Of a DNA stretch of 64,000 nt, positions 12,301 through 19,306 are shown in pieces; the stretch's first letter is position 1, and the number at the start of each line of letters is the position of its first letter. Source of the DNA: Cordylochernes scorpioides (lineage: Eukaryota > Arthropoda > Arachnida > Pseudoscorpiones > Chernetidae); NCBI GenBank assembly GCA_030710605.1, contig CP092863.1, forward strand, positions 123,426,670 to 123,490,669. The letters run 5' to 3'. The notes below the pieces were generated by a model. The model was not told the DNA's origin, searched no databases, and was given only the letters and a program-made list of their open reading frames with translations. Both the position numbers and the translations under genes were made by a program.

Positions 12301-15300
12301 AAAAGCCAGTGGCCTATGCAAGTAGATCATTGACTAATGTTGAGAGAAGATACTCACAAATAGAGAAAGAAGCTCTTGGGTGTGTGTGGGCTGTTGAGCA
12401 TTTCAATGACTATGGGGAAATAAATTTGTACTTAAGACAGATCATAAACCATTGATTTATATGCTTAATCCCAAGAAGGCAACAGTCTTGCCACCAAGAA
12501 TTGAAAGACTTAGTTGGAGACGTCAACCTTTTGATTATGAAATAGAGTATCTTAAGGGCAAACAAAATATTGCAGATATATTTTCAAGAAAACCTTTAAC
12601 AAATATTTCATGTGAAAATATTGTTGATGATTATGTGGAAAAAGTACTTTCCATATTTTCAGAAGAAATGAATGCAATTTCCCTCAATGATATCAAGAAG
12701 CAAAGTGAAGCAGATCCATTTTTCAAATTTCTAACTAAAATAATTCAAACTGGAAATTGGCTATATCGAATTGATGATGATGAACTTAAAAGTTTGCACA
12801 AATTTAAGGAAGAACTTTCAGTTTATGATAATCTCATTTTAAAAGGAAAGAGAATTGTTATACCAACAGATCTTAGAAGAAATATTTTAGACTTAGCTCA
12901 TGAAACTCATCAAGGGATTGCTAGAACTAAACAAATTTTAAGAGAAAAATACTATTGGCCCAATATGGACAAAGATATAGAAAGACGTATAAAGAATTGT
13001 TACATTTGTGAAGTCAATCAACCTTTAAGGCATGACCAACCTTTAACAACCATACCAATACCTCCTAGACCATGGTATAAAGTAGGAGTAGACTTAGTTG
13101 GACCAATTGATTCAAAATATATTTTGACACTTATTGATTATTATTCATCGTTCCCGGAAGCGATTATAATAAATGATATTTCTTCGAAAACTATAATTTC
13201 AAAATTAAAAGAAATTTTTGCAAGATATGGATTTCCCATTGAAATAGTTTCAGATAATGGTCTTCAATTTGTAAGCAAAGATACTGAGCAATTTTTTATG
13301 AAATCAGGTATAAAACATATAAGAGTGTCACCATATTATCCTAAAAGCAATGGAAAAATTGAACGTTTCCACAGATATTTAAAAAAGCAACTTATTTCAG
13401 TAAAATTGCAAGGAAAGGATTGGAAAGAAGAACTTCAATGTGTTCTAATGGCATACAGGTCGACTCCACACCCTTCTACTGGGAAAACACCAGCATTATT
13501 GCTTTTTTCCAGGGAAATTAGAAATAAGCTCAATGATATAAATGACAATGATTCTCTTATGGATAAAGAAGTGATGGAGCATAATCAAGCCTATAAAGAA
13601 AGAATGAAGAAATATGCTGATAGCAAGAATAAGGCCTTGCCTCATGACTTCAAGAAAGGTAATATTGTTTATGTCGCAAACACTGAAATGAAAAGTAAGT
13701 TGACACCAAATTATGACAACCAAAGATTTATCATTCTAGAGACTATATCTCCAAATTCATTCAAGTTAGTCAATACTGAGACAGGTAGCTTTATCATTAG
13801 GAATGCAAAGCATTTAAGACATGCCAATGTCTTACAAGATTTTAACAAAGGAATTGATTTGAATACCACTTTGATTAAGACTCCAGAAATTAGAATGGAA
13901 CTTCCTAGTACTTCAAGGTATCTACCAGAACAAGAAGCAACCTTAGAAGATATTGTACCAGAAGAGCAGATTGCTATATCTGATATGGACTGTTTATACC
14001 CAAATGAATCACCTAATGAGAATGAAAACAAGACTGTCATCACTAGAAGTGGAAGACAAATACATGTTCCTTCTAGATTTAAGGACATGATTAGATACTA
14101 ACTAAACAAGGGAGGAATATGTAGAATAGTGTGAAATATATAAGTGATGTGAATTTAAGAAAATGGAATTAAGAACAATACACTGACTGTGTTTTGTAAA
14201 CATATAATTAATCTTTACTAAAGTTAAATGTGTGTGATAAATAAATAATTAAATAATAAATATATAAGTTGTAGTTTATAAAAGATAAACAACACAACAC
14301 CATTGAAGCATTTTTTTTTAAACATAAAAAAGTGCCCAATGCGAGAATCGAACCCGGGTCGTAGCGGTCGAAAACCAATGGTTTAGACCATCCTTCCACC
14401 GACCCCCAACAGTGTTATTACCATCTTAAGACAAAAGTACTGAATTCATTACTTTATACATTCAGTATTTTTGGTCTGAAGATGGTAACAACCCTGTTAC
14501 TGAAACGTCACACACTATTTATTTATTTGTATTTGTTCTTATTACCTTAAGTTTTGAAACAATCAATGCACAGTATCAATAGTAAAATACTATCTTTTTA
14601 TTAAATATTGTAGAACTACGTATCTGTAAATAACAACACCTAGTTACAGAGTCAAAGTGTCCTTTAGGGAGAGGTGTCTTCTTACTGGAGAGTTACTAAA
14701 CAGTAAATAAAAATGGTCATTTTGGCCATGAAAACTGTCTTTTGTAGAGAGGTTTCTTCTCATGAAGGATGTTTTTACTGTAAATTTCATATTGTATCTT
14801 AGAAAATGTTATAAATTTTCAAAGTGAATGAAAACAATTTTGAAATGATTCTATATACAGTTACGAGCGTCATGCGTTCTTAATAATTCTTCATCTCTGT
14901 CACCGTTTGCTTTTTTTTTGGAATAGCGCTCTCCTATTGGTTGGCTTTAATCACGCCACCTTTGCCTTCCTCACTCGCTTTTTGGTTTTTGTAACTATTG
15001 TGTTGGAGCGGGTCGCTCCTTAAATAAATGCATATATTAGTTAATAACTAAATGGAATCCTCTCTTTCTTTTTCCCAGTAAGAGACGCCTACGGAAGCCA
15101 ACAGTACATAGACAGATAAAGCACATAGGCTATAGTTATTAACTAATATATGCATTTATTTAAGGCGCCAATTTATAATTGTAATAAATAGTATTTGAAT
15201 AAAAACATTCACTCGGGTAAAACACGGGCGTTGCCCGGGTCATTCGGCTAGTAAAGGTACAATTGGAAATATAGATTAGAAACACAAGGTAATAAGACCA

Positions 15301-16801
15301 AATACAAATAGATAAATAGTATGTGACCTTTCGTTAACAGCATGGTCACCATCATCATGCATTCAATACTTTTTATCTGATGATATTAACAATGCTGTTA
15401 CAGGTAACATAATATACTATTTGTGTATTTGGATTTAGTCTTATTACTTTGTGTTTTGAAATATAAAAAATAAATAATAAAAACTGTGCTTCCTGCCGCC
15501 TGAGGTGACCTTTATTTGCATATATACATGTATTAAAAATAAAAAAGGCATCTCCTGACCACGAGCACATGTGCTTTTTAGATGGCAGAGCGCCATCTAG
15601 TGGAGCAAAAATAAACTAAACGTTTATTTAGCTTGCTCCTTGATATTTGGCCAACCCAATTTCTTGATTTATCAAGAAAAGCCATCCACGAACGCGTTTC
15701 GCGCTGTTGGCGCTCGTCAGCGTGGAGAAGGCTGTAATCACTGCGGCCAAAAAATATTTTTGGTCCCAATGGCTTCCTGAGAAATCGTAAAATGGATATT
15801 TAAGGCCAAATTTGCGTAAAGACGCTTAACACATGAAAAAAACAATAGAAAAAAATAAAAGATAAGTGGGTCAGGTGTTGATATTAAAAATAAAAAAGGC
15901 ATCTCCTGACCACGAGCACATGTGCTTTTTAGTTCGTGGATGGCTTTTCTTGATAAATCAAGAAATTGGGTTGGCCAAATATCACGGAGCAAGCTAAATA
16001 AACATTTAGTTTATTTTTGCTCCACTAGATGGCGCTCTGCCATCTAAAAAGCACATGTGCTCGTGGTCAGGAGATGCCTTCTTTATTTTTAATATCAACA
16101 CCTGACCCACTCATCTTTTTTTTTTTTTCTGTTGTTTTTTCATACACATGCATGTTTTGTTGATATTTAAGATAGGTGGCATTAGTTCTTCTGCCAATTA
16201 AATTAGCATAATCATAGCGTTTTGTCATCCTTTATTTACATATTGGTTTAACAGATTTACATACCACCACTGAAATAGTAGAAGCCTCCATGAAAGAAAC
16301 ATGGATAGCCATAATTTGGGCACTTTTTTCTGATAAAAAAAAAATGCTCCAACGGCCCCCGATTCTTGCAAAAGTTCAACCCCACCAGTGAGTGCAAGTA
16401 ACCAAACGGGGATCTGACAATATTTGTAAGTGCAAAAGTCGAACTGCTTTACACATGTGTAGACATGTGGTATACTTACAGTAAAAGCAGTTGCCTTCTT
16501 CTACCCACCATGATTATCATGGCCTGTACCTCATGTACTAGGGATAAGCAAAAAAAAAAAAAATCCATCTTCAGACGAAATTTATTTGGATTAGGTCTTA
16601 TTACCTTGTGTTTATATTCTCTAATCCAAATTGTGTGTTTATGCTATCAACATGGTGCCTCAATGGTCGCTGTTGTGGTGTTGACAGTGTAAACATGTCC
16701 TGGCATCCAGGCTGGCTGAGGCTACAGGTCTATTCCACAATGTCCGCTGCTCCGATGATGACCTGGCGGCCATGTTGTCTGAAGCTGCCGCTAAGAGCTA
16801 G
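215..16801 (+). CDS. ZSWIM7: ZSWIM7/SWS1-like SWIM zinc-finger protein, 3' part, join(215..387, 2302..2327, 16688..16801)
   Basis: ZSWIM7 (SWS1) pairs with SWSAP1 in a Shu-type complex that supports RAD51 in homologous recombination; that role is family knowledge. Three exons joined at AG/GT sites give 103 residues ending in TAG, with all phases consistent (1, then 0). The product starts with the family's [10 protein letters not shown] segment, then [10 protein letters not shown], and carries the SWIM zinc ligands C-x-C (HCFCPAF) and, after nine microexon residues, C-x-H (MCKH). It ends in an acidic helix near [14 protein letters not shown], as expected for the short C-terminus of this family. 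The 5' exons lie left of the window. The last intron (2328-16687) holds about 10 kb of nested retrotransposons. I aligned to the family from memory, without a search. Confidence 0.8.
388..780. other. ZSWIM7 intron, no recognised feature
   Basis: AT-rich intronic DNA between the first visible exon and the first MITE. I saw no coding segment, RNA gene or element terminus here. Confidence 0.5.
783..976. mobile_element. MITE with CACTCATG...AACTTAAGG inverted ends
   Basis: The left end CACTCATGAACAAAACTTAA is mirrored at the right by TAAGTTTTGTCTATGAGTG. The interior contains the sequence that forms the 118-bp tandem arrays elsewhere (TTTCAGCATGTATAT ... GACCTTTATTGAAGACACAC). This single, unexpanded copy shows what the arrays grew from. 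No transposase is encoded. Confidence 0.6.
1150..1424 (-). mobile_element. tRNA-derived SINE (family SINE-A)
   Basis: Read on the minus strand, the element starts GGGGGTCGGCGG and has a B-box-like GGTTCAATTCCC within a tRNA-like head. A poly-A-containing linker, a body (GGCTCTGGCAC...) and a tail ending ACTAGGGATAAG plus A-rich sequence follow. The complete copy at 23798-24107 with its target-site duplication fixes the boundaries. This copy lacks a block just inside the tail. Confidence 0.7.
1470..2118 (+). repeat. MITE with internal 118-bp tandem array
   Basis: About 4.5 head-to-tail units of 118 bp, each containing TATTGGTTATCTCGTGTGTC, ...TCACTGTAATATCTTTCAGA and CCGATATACATGCTGAAAGG. The repeated unit spans the element's terminal motif CTTAAGTTTTGTCCATGAGTG, so the array grew across the element end. 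Staggered 70-86 codon ORFs are by-products: 118 is not divisible by three. Confidence 0.8.
2302..2327 (+). CDS. ZSWIM7: ZSWIM7 26-nt microexon
   Basis: The acceptor GTGGTGTCCAG precedes 26 bases, followed by donor GTGAGTAG. With the G carried from the upstream exon it reads VLMKGEHPM, then joins in phase 0 to TGT AAA CAT of the last exon. This bridges the SWIM motif, CFC-x(4)...CKH, with the spacer length expected for the family. Length (2 mod 3), both splice sites and the residue pattern fit at once, so chance is unlikely, although no transcript was consulted. Confidence 0.72.
2420..2700 (-). mobile_element. 3' end of a non-LTR retrotransposon (LINE type 1), C-terminal ORF fragment
   Basis: The minus-strand reading frame includes [20 protein letters not shown], then a C-x-x-C and an HIIDC motif. 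This is the usual C-terminal tail after the RNase H region in arthropod I/Jockey-like elements. It is 5'-truncated, slightly rearranged and not functional. Better copies lie at 30030-30345 and 34650-34985. Confidence 0.65.
2775..3545 (-). mobile_element. LINE type 2 3' end interrupted by a SINE-B insertion
   Basis: The flanks 2775-2958 and 3470-3545 together match the uninterrupted copies at 18108-18330 and 47455-47725. On the minus strand these encode the C-terminal end of a non-LTR ORF (EFV-stop) followed by a tail ending GGGGATAAGAAACAACAAC. The SINE-B block sits between GGGATAAA and ATTATTTTCTATC. Confidence 0.65.
2963..3470 (+). mobile_element. SINE-B, tRNA-derived, partly duplicated in tandem (about 290-bp period)
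   Basis: The copy at 3217-3292 folds like a tRNA: acceptor arms GTCCAGG/CCTGGAC, a D-arm containing TAGCCGAGTGG, an anticodon-arm CTGC/GCAG, and a T-arm with GGTTCGATTCC. It is followed by a roughly 200-bp unrelated tail (TTTTTATTTTTCCGTTCGCC ... CATCAGCCGC). The T-arm and tail also occur one period upstream from 2963. Attachment to a repeated tail marks it as a SINE rather than a tRNA gene. Confidence 0.7.
3576..3825. repeat. Palindromic repeat PAL with hammerhead-like core
   Basis: Inverted arms read AATAAGACCAAATCCAA ... TTGGATTTGGTCTTATT around a stem sequence GGTAACAATGCTGTTACC. This copy is compound, with extra tandem pieces of the AGACCAAATCC end. The family is described at 56400-56650 and 57860-58060. 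Confidence 0.6.
3924..4200. mobile_element. Foldback element, arms of about 115 bp
   Basis: The left arm (3924-4040) holds TTCTACTGTCCTTACTGCG and GGGAGGGCTTGGCTCATCAG. The right arm (4082-4200) is its near-perfect reverse complement, around a loop of about 40 bp. Related pieces occur at 41310-41760, 44535-44610 and 47795-47905. No ORF. Confidence 0.7.
4225..4427 (-). mobile_element. SINE-A, tail half, split by LTR element A
   Basis: This runs from the A-rich tail (GCTTATCCCTAGTACACGTG on +) into the body and stops at GGCCATT, where an LTR begins. The remaining head is at 14305-14408. Both edges carry CCATT, the duplication made by the LTR element. Confidence 0.8.
4428..4607 (+). mobile_element. 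5' LTR of Ty3/gypsy element A (180 bp)
   Basis: It begins TGTAGAATAGTG and ends ACAACACAACA. The matching 3' LTR at 14120-14299 is also 180 bp and differs at about four positions, suggesting a modest age. CCATT at 4423-4427 and 14300-14304 is the 5-bp target-site duplication. Confidence 0.93.
4612..4624 (+). promoter_or_regulatory. Primer-binding site of element A
   Basis: TGGCGACGAGGAT lies 4 bp after the LTR. It is complementary to the 3' end of animal tRNA-Ser(GCU) including CCA, as I recall that tRNA. mag-type Ty3/gypsy elements are known to use serine tRNA. Confidence 0.7.
4660..5609 (+). pseudogene. gag: Element A Gag (N-terminus disrupted)
   Basis: Gag builds the retrotransposon particle and binds its RNA. 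The likely original ATG is at 4660, but after about 13 codons a poly-T run and triplicated GGATGAATTCAT blocks break the frame. The long open part runs from 4737 (290 codons). Two zinc knuckles are visible in that ORF, C-x2-C-x4-H-x4-C near residues 206-219 ([14 protein letters not shown]) and 226-239 ([14 protein letters not shown]), after an alpha-helical capsid-like region. It ends at a TGA that overlaps the protease start in another frame. Two knuckles with a serine primer fit the mag-like lineage. It is not expected to be active. Confidence 0.85.
5608..5915 (+). pseudogene. pro: Element A protease start, broken by a stop and by element B
   Basis: The catalytic DTGS motif of a retropepsin begins at 5608, one frame away from Gag. 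The frame meets a TAA near 5806 inside the conserved flap-to-LLG region, then reads on in frame to 5915, where element B is inserted. Whether the Gag/Pro frame change was programmed or is a later indel cannot be told from one copy. Confidence 0.75.
5916..6330 (-). mobile_element. 3' LTR of Ty3/gypsy element B (415 bp)
   Basis: On the minus strand it begins TGTTGTGTGTCAACAAGC at 6330. The partner 5' LTR is 10798-11234. Ignoring a roughly 13-bp indel near 5937 and an A-rich length difference near 6110, the two differ at only a few sites, so B is young. ATAT at 5912-5915 and 11235-11238 is the target-site duplication. Confidence 0.92.
6331..6346 (-). promoter_or_regulatory. Polypurine tract of element B
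   Basis: Immediately inside the 3' LTR, the minus strand reads AAGAGGGGGGGTGG, the plus-strand priming tract of an LTR retrotransposon. Confidence 0.8.
6457..7215 (-). pseudogene. int: Element B integrase, catalytic core and C-terminus
   Basis: Integrase joins the element cDNA to host DNA. This frame continues in phase from the RNase H/integrase ORF after one TGA at 7216-7218. It shows the three acidic residues: D in GIDHQGP, D in IISDQGK, and E in GLCEKLNG, with the HPQTNG segment before the glutamate. A basic C-terminal region with GPYVITDRI ends at 6457. Only the stop codon separates it from the upstream part, consistent with a point mutation. Confidence 0.88.
7216..8079 (-). pseudogene. 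pol: Element B RNase H and integrase zinc finger
   Basis: RNase H is seen from [16 protein letters not shown], with later [11 protein letters not shown] and [10 protein letters not shown] carrying catalytic acids. Next comes the integrase HHCC finger (H-x3-H as HDIPEAGH, C-x-x-C as CKVCQ). The frame is offset from the upstream Gag-Pol ORF by one base in a run of A (T on +) near 8079-8087. It ends at an in-frame TGA. The homopolymer shift could be a real mutation or an assembly error. Confidence 0.88.
8076..10979 (-). pseudogene. gag-pol: Element B fused Gag-protease-RT ORF, starting inside the 5' LTR
   Basis: A single 967-codon frame carries Gag, protease and reverse transcriptase. Its first 60 or so residues lie in the 5' LTR and the frame crosses the primer-binding site. 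Landmarks: one zinc knuckle at residues 295-308 ([14 protein letters not shown]); retropepsin FDSGA near 408; RT with [15 protein letters not shown] and the catalytic YLDDV. No frameshift separates Gag from Pol, unlike element A. The ORF ends in a run of A, after which RNase H continues one frame over. A second in-frame Met lies just inside the LTR edge (about 10796), so the true start is uncertain. The clade within Ty3/gypsy is not assigned. Confidence 0.9.
10780..10797 (-). promoter_or_regulatory. Presumed primer-binding site of element B
   Basis: On the minus strand the LTR end (...CCTCATCA) is followed by CA and TGGTGGAGAGCAGTG, starting with the TGG that pairs with a tRNA CCA end. I could not match it to a particular tRNA. 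It doubles as coding sequence for the Gag ORF. Confidence 0.5.
10798..11234 (-). mobile_element. 5' LTR of element B (437 bp)
   Basis: This partner of 5916-6330 keeps the AAAACTCAATTTAT stretch deleted from the 3' LTR and has a longer A-rich run. It contains the putative Gag start (10979) and the upstream promoter portion. Confidence 0.92.
11239..12455 (+). pseudogene. pol: Element A reverse transcriptase and RNase H start
   Basis: The element A reading frame resumes directly after element B. RT motifs: [39 protein letters not shown] and catalytic YIDDVIVYA, then thumb/connection ([16 protein letters not shown]) and the RNase H start [15 protein letters not shown]. The frame fails at about 12410-12440, where GGGGAAATAAATTTG replaces the conserved end of this helix. 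RNase H continues in another frame from about 12445. Confidence 0.9.
12441..14101 (+). pseudogene. int: Element A RNase H end and integrase
   Basis: This starts with the RNase [11 protein letters not shown] motif, then the integrase zinc finger (HETHQG and CYICE) and the DDE core: D in VGVDLVGP, D in VSDNGLQF, E in [11 protein letters not shown] long C-terminal extension ends at 14101. This frame has no internal stop; the inactivating damage lies upstream (12.4 kb shift, protease stop, Gag). Confidence 0.9.
14105..14119 (+). promoter_or_regulatory. Polypurine tract of element A
   Basis: AACAAGGGAGGAATA abuts the 3' LTR. Confidence 0.75.
14120..14299 (+). mobile_element. 3' LTR of element A
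   Basis: Partner of 4428-4607, same length, about four substitutions. CCATT follows at 14300-14304. Confidence 0.93.
14305..14408 (-). mobile_element. SINE-A, tRNA-like head half, split by element A
   Basis: It continues exactly where 4427 stopped (after CCATT) with GAAGCATTTTTT, then the head with GGGTTCGATTCTCGC on the minus strand. Removing the 9.9-kb LTR nest rejoins one SINE. Confidence 0.8.
14420..14560 (+). repeat. PAL repeat, single arm with hammerhead-like core
   Basis: GTCTGAAGATGGTAAC ... GTTACTGAAACGTCACAC followed by the TATTTATTTATTTG end. Confidence 0.6.
14600..14775. mobile_element. Degenerate pogo-type MITE (CAGTAGAACCTCC family)
   Basis: The interior blocks GAGTCAAAGTGTCCTTT, GAGAGGTGTC and TGGTCATTTTGG match the better copies at 22729-22909 and 40136-40295. 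The ends are eroded. Confidence 0.5.
14849..15251 (+). mobile_element. Non-autonomous Helitron (403 bp)
   Basis: The 3' end has a GC hairpin (CGGGCGTTGCCCG) 10 or so bases before CTAG, followed by host T, the Helitron hallmark. The 5' end is (T)TCTATATACAGTTACGAGCG after host A. It contains an inner inverted repeat (TAAATAAATGCATATATTAG / mirrored at 15140-15163). A sister copy lies at 33614-33972. Confidence 0.82.
15285..15460. repeat. PAL palindromic repeat copy
   Basis: AAACACAAGGTAATAAGACC at the left, mirrored by TCTTATTACTTTGTGTTT at the right. Short loop, no ORF. Confidence 0.6.
15534..16110. mobile_element. Hammerhead-bearing retroelement, copies in inverted orientation
   Basis: A minus-strand copy (about 15840 down to 15534) carries the ribozyme and a 3' body with TTTTGCTCCACTAGATGGCG and CATCTAAAAAGCACATGTGC. 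A plus-strand copy (15933-16110) repeats that body, beginning within a few bases of the predicted self-cleavage site. A third 3' piece (15880-15932, minus) abuts it. The arms form a 150-bp inverted repeat. No protein is encoded. Retrozymes and Penelope-like elements are the known classes with such ribozymes; I cannot choose between them. Confidence 0.7.
15685..15726 (-). ncRNA. Type I hammerhead ribozyme, near-consensus
   Basis: Minus strand, in order: stem I strand TCCACG, core CTGACGA, stem II GCGC-CAACA-GCGC, core GAAA, palindromic stem III ACGCGT, cleavage base T (triplet GTT), stem I strand CGTGGA. Stem I is a perfect 6 bp and stem II a perfect 4 bp. The core fits the CUGANGA...GAAA consensus. 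Very short palindromic stem III is typical of dimer-acting hammerheads in Penelope-like elements and retrozymes. GUU is a permitted but less efficient triplet than GUC. Activity is inferred from fold only. Confidence 0.85.
16111..16320. other. Intron sequence, nothing recognised
   Basis: T-rich tract then AT-rich DNA with no terminus, ORF or motif that I could assign. Confidence 0.4.
16321..16552 (+). mobile_element. SINE-A copy lacking the tRNA head
   Basis: Body from AAAATGCTCCAACGGCCC to the tail GTACTAGGGATAAGC followed by A(13). The 5' tRNA part is missing. Confidence 0.7.
16688..16801 (+). CDS. ZSWIM7: ZSWIM7 last coding exon
   Basis: The acceptor GTGTTGACAG precedes TGT AAA CAT, giving [12 protein letters not shown] and 37 residues to TAG (16799-16801). 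C and H are the last two zinc ligands. In the exon's frame an upstream TGA at 16682-16684 forbids read-through, so the exon must start at or near 16688. A possible 3'-UTR donor (GCT|GTAAGG) lies at 16843/16844. Confidence 0.8.
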   Translation, partial: CKHVLASRLAEATGLFHNVRCSDDDLAAMLSEAAAKS

Positions 16802-16977
16802 CAGCCTCTCCACACAATGTCTCTGCAGCTTTGGTCGACTGCTGTAAGGGATTGAGTCTTGTTTACTGTTCAAGTCTCTCACCTATCATGTACCTGGTTA
16901 TACCTCAGTTTGTTGATGGTCAACTCAAATATATCTCTATTTTAATATATGTTGTGCTGTTTTTTTTTATCCTGTAG

Positions 16978-17500
16978 GATGACTGTTGATATTGATTTTA
17001 TTCAACTTATTGACTATTTTTCAAGGAACAGAGAAAAATTTGCTTTGGGAGTTCTGAAACCACAAGGGCACCTCGCCGCTCTGAGGGACCTGGAACCACT
17101 GGGGCATGTCTCCACTCTGAGGGGTCTTGCTCTGGAGTACTTTGGGGCCACTGTCTGGGATGACTGTAGTGTGGCATGTTGGTTAGATGCAGTCATTGTG
17201 GCCACAATGTTCAGAGTGGTTTTAGGCGTGGAAAATGAATTACACAAAAGGACAAGACATGTTGAATGTCACCACAGAGATGGCGAGAGAGTTAGTGGAG
17301 CCGACACCAATCAAGGCAGGTCTGTCAATCATCGTGTCTCAGAGTGGACTGATCTATGTTTGTGCAAAAGGGGGCACACCTGCTACCCCAACATGTTTTT
17401 CGGACCTTTTTCCTGTCCTGGCGCTGGCTGTCACTCACTCGAAATTTTATTTCTGTCGTTTTGGTATTACACTATAACTATACAACACATGGGGATATAA
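16978..17500 (+). other. Unrecognised open segment after a consensus acceptor
   Basis: A strong acceptor (poly-T, ATCCTGTAG) ends at 16977, and the following frame is open to 17500 (ATG at 16979, about 170 codons). Two internal blocks look alike at DNA level (GCCGCTCTGAGGGACCTGGA and CTCCACTCTGAGGGGTCTTG). The donor at 16844 could splice ZSWIM7's 3' UTR to it. A second frame (17235-17477) is equally open. I recognise no domain, so it may be UTR, a degraded gene or an unknown repeat. Confidence 0.3.
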
Positions 17501-17573
17501 GTATATATTGGAATATATTACAACATGTATTATTTACATTATTAATGTATGTTGTGGCTAATATATATATATA

Positions 17574-17727
17574 CAGTTAAACCTGTCTAGAGCGCCCCCT
17601 CTTGGGACTCACCGGGTGCTATAGAGAGGGGGTGCTATAGACAGGTCACTTTTAATGTAAATCGCATCATACTACATATTTAAAATCGGGCGCTATTTAG
17701 AGGGGGTGCTATAGACAGGTTTAACTG
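17574..17727. mobile_element. Pogo/Tigger-type MITE (154 bp)
   Basis: TIRs CAGTTAAACCTGTCTAGAGC and TATAGACAGGTTTAACTG, flanked by TA on both sides. The interior is GC-richer (GGGGGTGCTATAGA repeated), with no ORF. Confidence 0.75.
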
Positions 17728-17734
17728 TATATTA

Positions 17735-17955
17735 AAAAAAAAAACAGTACAAGTGTGAAATTGTACTGAGATCAGGTGGATAAATTAAGAAAAAGACATC
17801 TCCTGATTGTGTAACTGAAAGTTGAGGTATTATATAAGAATGGGTATTTGGCCAATTCTGGAATAAATTAAAAATCAACGAATAGTTGATATTTATTCCA
17901 AAAGATGGTGCAAGCCATCAGCAACTTTTATTTGCACGATCAGGGGAGATTTTCT
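17735..17955. repeat. Diverged palindromic repeat
   Basis: GACATCTCCTGATTGTG near the left is mirrored by CACGATCAGGGGAGATTTTC at the right, around TTTATTCCAAAAGATGG. A related copy is at 50340-50505. Confidence 0.45.
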
Positions 17956-17960
17956 TAATA

Positions 17961-18107
17961 CAGTCGAACTTGGATAATTTAAAGCCCAAGACACCAAAAT
18001 GGAATTATCCAAAAATTCGAATTAAAAAACAGAAATTCTATTCATAGGAAATTCAAGGGACCAAGATAAATATTCAAATTAAAGACTTTTGAATTATCCA
18101 AGTTCTG
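17961..18107. mobile_element. Pogo-type MITE (147 bp), second family
   Basis: CAGTCGAACTTGGATAATT at the left and AATTATCCAAGTTCTGTTG at the right are inverted repeats. The body is AT-rich. Confidence 0.65.
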
Positions 18108-18330
18108 TTGTTTCTTATCCCCTTATGTAAAGATTACACAAATTCCATGAGTCCATGCTCCTCGAGCTGTTTTATGATGAGCAGCGGCCTCTCCCAAAGG
18201 TCCTGTTTAGTGAATCTGATGCAAGCTAAAATGTGTTCTGTAGCTGTAAGCTACATTTTAGGCAAGTGGGATAAATTTTGTTATTATTTTCTATCTTCAA
18301 TGGCTTGAGATGGCCTGTTTCTGATTTGTT
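18108..18330 (-). mobile_element. LINE type 2 3' end
   Basis: Minus-strand coding relic of the C-terminal region plus tail, uninterrupted at GGGATAAATTTTGTTATT, which shows the empty site for the SINE at 2963-3470. Confidence 0.6.
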
Positions 18331-18499
18331 TGTGCTGAGAATGAATGAGGTTTTTTTTTTTTTGGAACTCTCTCATTTGAGTTGAATTCCCACACTCTGA
18401 CTGGTTGTTATCTACATTCATTTATGATTATTAACAACAACAGACTGTGTCGATTTTCATCAGCTACAACCCATGATCGAATCCTGCAGTGAACTGAAG

Positions 18500-18668
18500 A
18501 AAAAATTTCTTCAATGGCCTCTGATTCCAACCGCACCTGTGAGAATAAGTAACCAAACAGGGCTCTGGCACATATTTGTAAGTGAAAAATTCAAACTGCT
18601 TTCTACATGTATAGACATGTAATTTCTAACTATCCACCATGATTATCATGGTCTCTACCACATGTGGT
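18500..18668 (+). mobile_element. Old SINE-A copy
   Basis: Diverged body (GTAACCAAACAGGGCTCTGG ... CACCATGATTATCATGG). Neither head nor A-tail is preserved. Confidence 0.55.
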
Positions 18669-18684
18669 TGTCAGTGTCCATCAA

Positions 18685-18960
18685 ATCAACTTTTGGTGAC
18701 ACTCTCTATGGACAAATATTCTCCAATTTGATCTGTTAGTGACCATCACTCTCATCTAGTGACCTTCTGGTAACTTCTCTGACCTCTTCTAACCAGCTCA
18801 TTGGAGGTCTTCCTCTCTTCCTTCATTTTCCCCAACATCTTTTCTAAACCATTTGTTCCCCATATATGTCTGAAGTAGATCAGTCTATGTTTACATATTT
18901 GGAATTCTAGAGATTACCAGGATTAGTTTCATTTAAGATTGAAATATTTGTCCTTTTATC
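18685..18960 (-). pseudogene. C-terminal relic of an RTE-like non-LTR ORF
   Basis: The same sequence occurs inverted at 23280-23585. The translated plus-strand copy shows RHIMRTND, then a GxIEGRR-like and PPMSWL stretch across frames, resembling the end of RTE-type endonuclease/reverse transcriptases. Many frame breaks. Family assignment is tentative. Confidence 0.4.
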
Positions 18961-19012
18961 TGTCAATGGCACTCTGAGTAGCTAAAGTGTCAATAGATGT
19001 TTTAACATTTAT

Positions 19013-19085
19013 TTTGATTAAGTACAATTTGGATTATAGATTAAAAACACAAAGTGATAAGACCATATCCAAATATTTGAAATTG
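19013..19085 (+). repeat. PAL terminal fragment
   Basis: Only one outer end (ACAATTTGGATTATAGATTA ... GATAAGACC) is present. Confidence 0.5.
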
Positions 19086-19306
19086 TTAAAGCAAACCTCT
19101 GGCAACAATATATGGGACAAAAATTTCTCAAAATATTTTCAAACACAGTTGATAAGCTGGAAATCACAACTGTAAAAATAGGAAAAGTTGGACTCCAAAA
19201 CAATGTTGAAGTTTTAAAAATTGGGCTCAATTTGTTACTTATATTTGGTATTGAGAGCTTTGAGAAAATCCAAGGAAAGGTTCGGTGCAGCGCCATAGAT
19301 TGCTGT

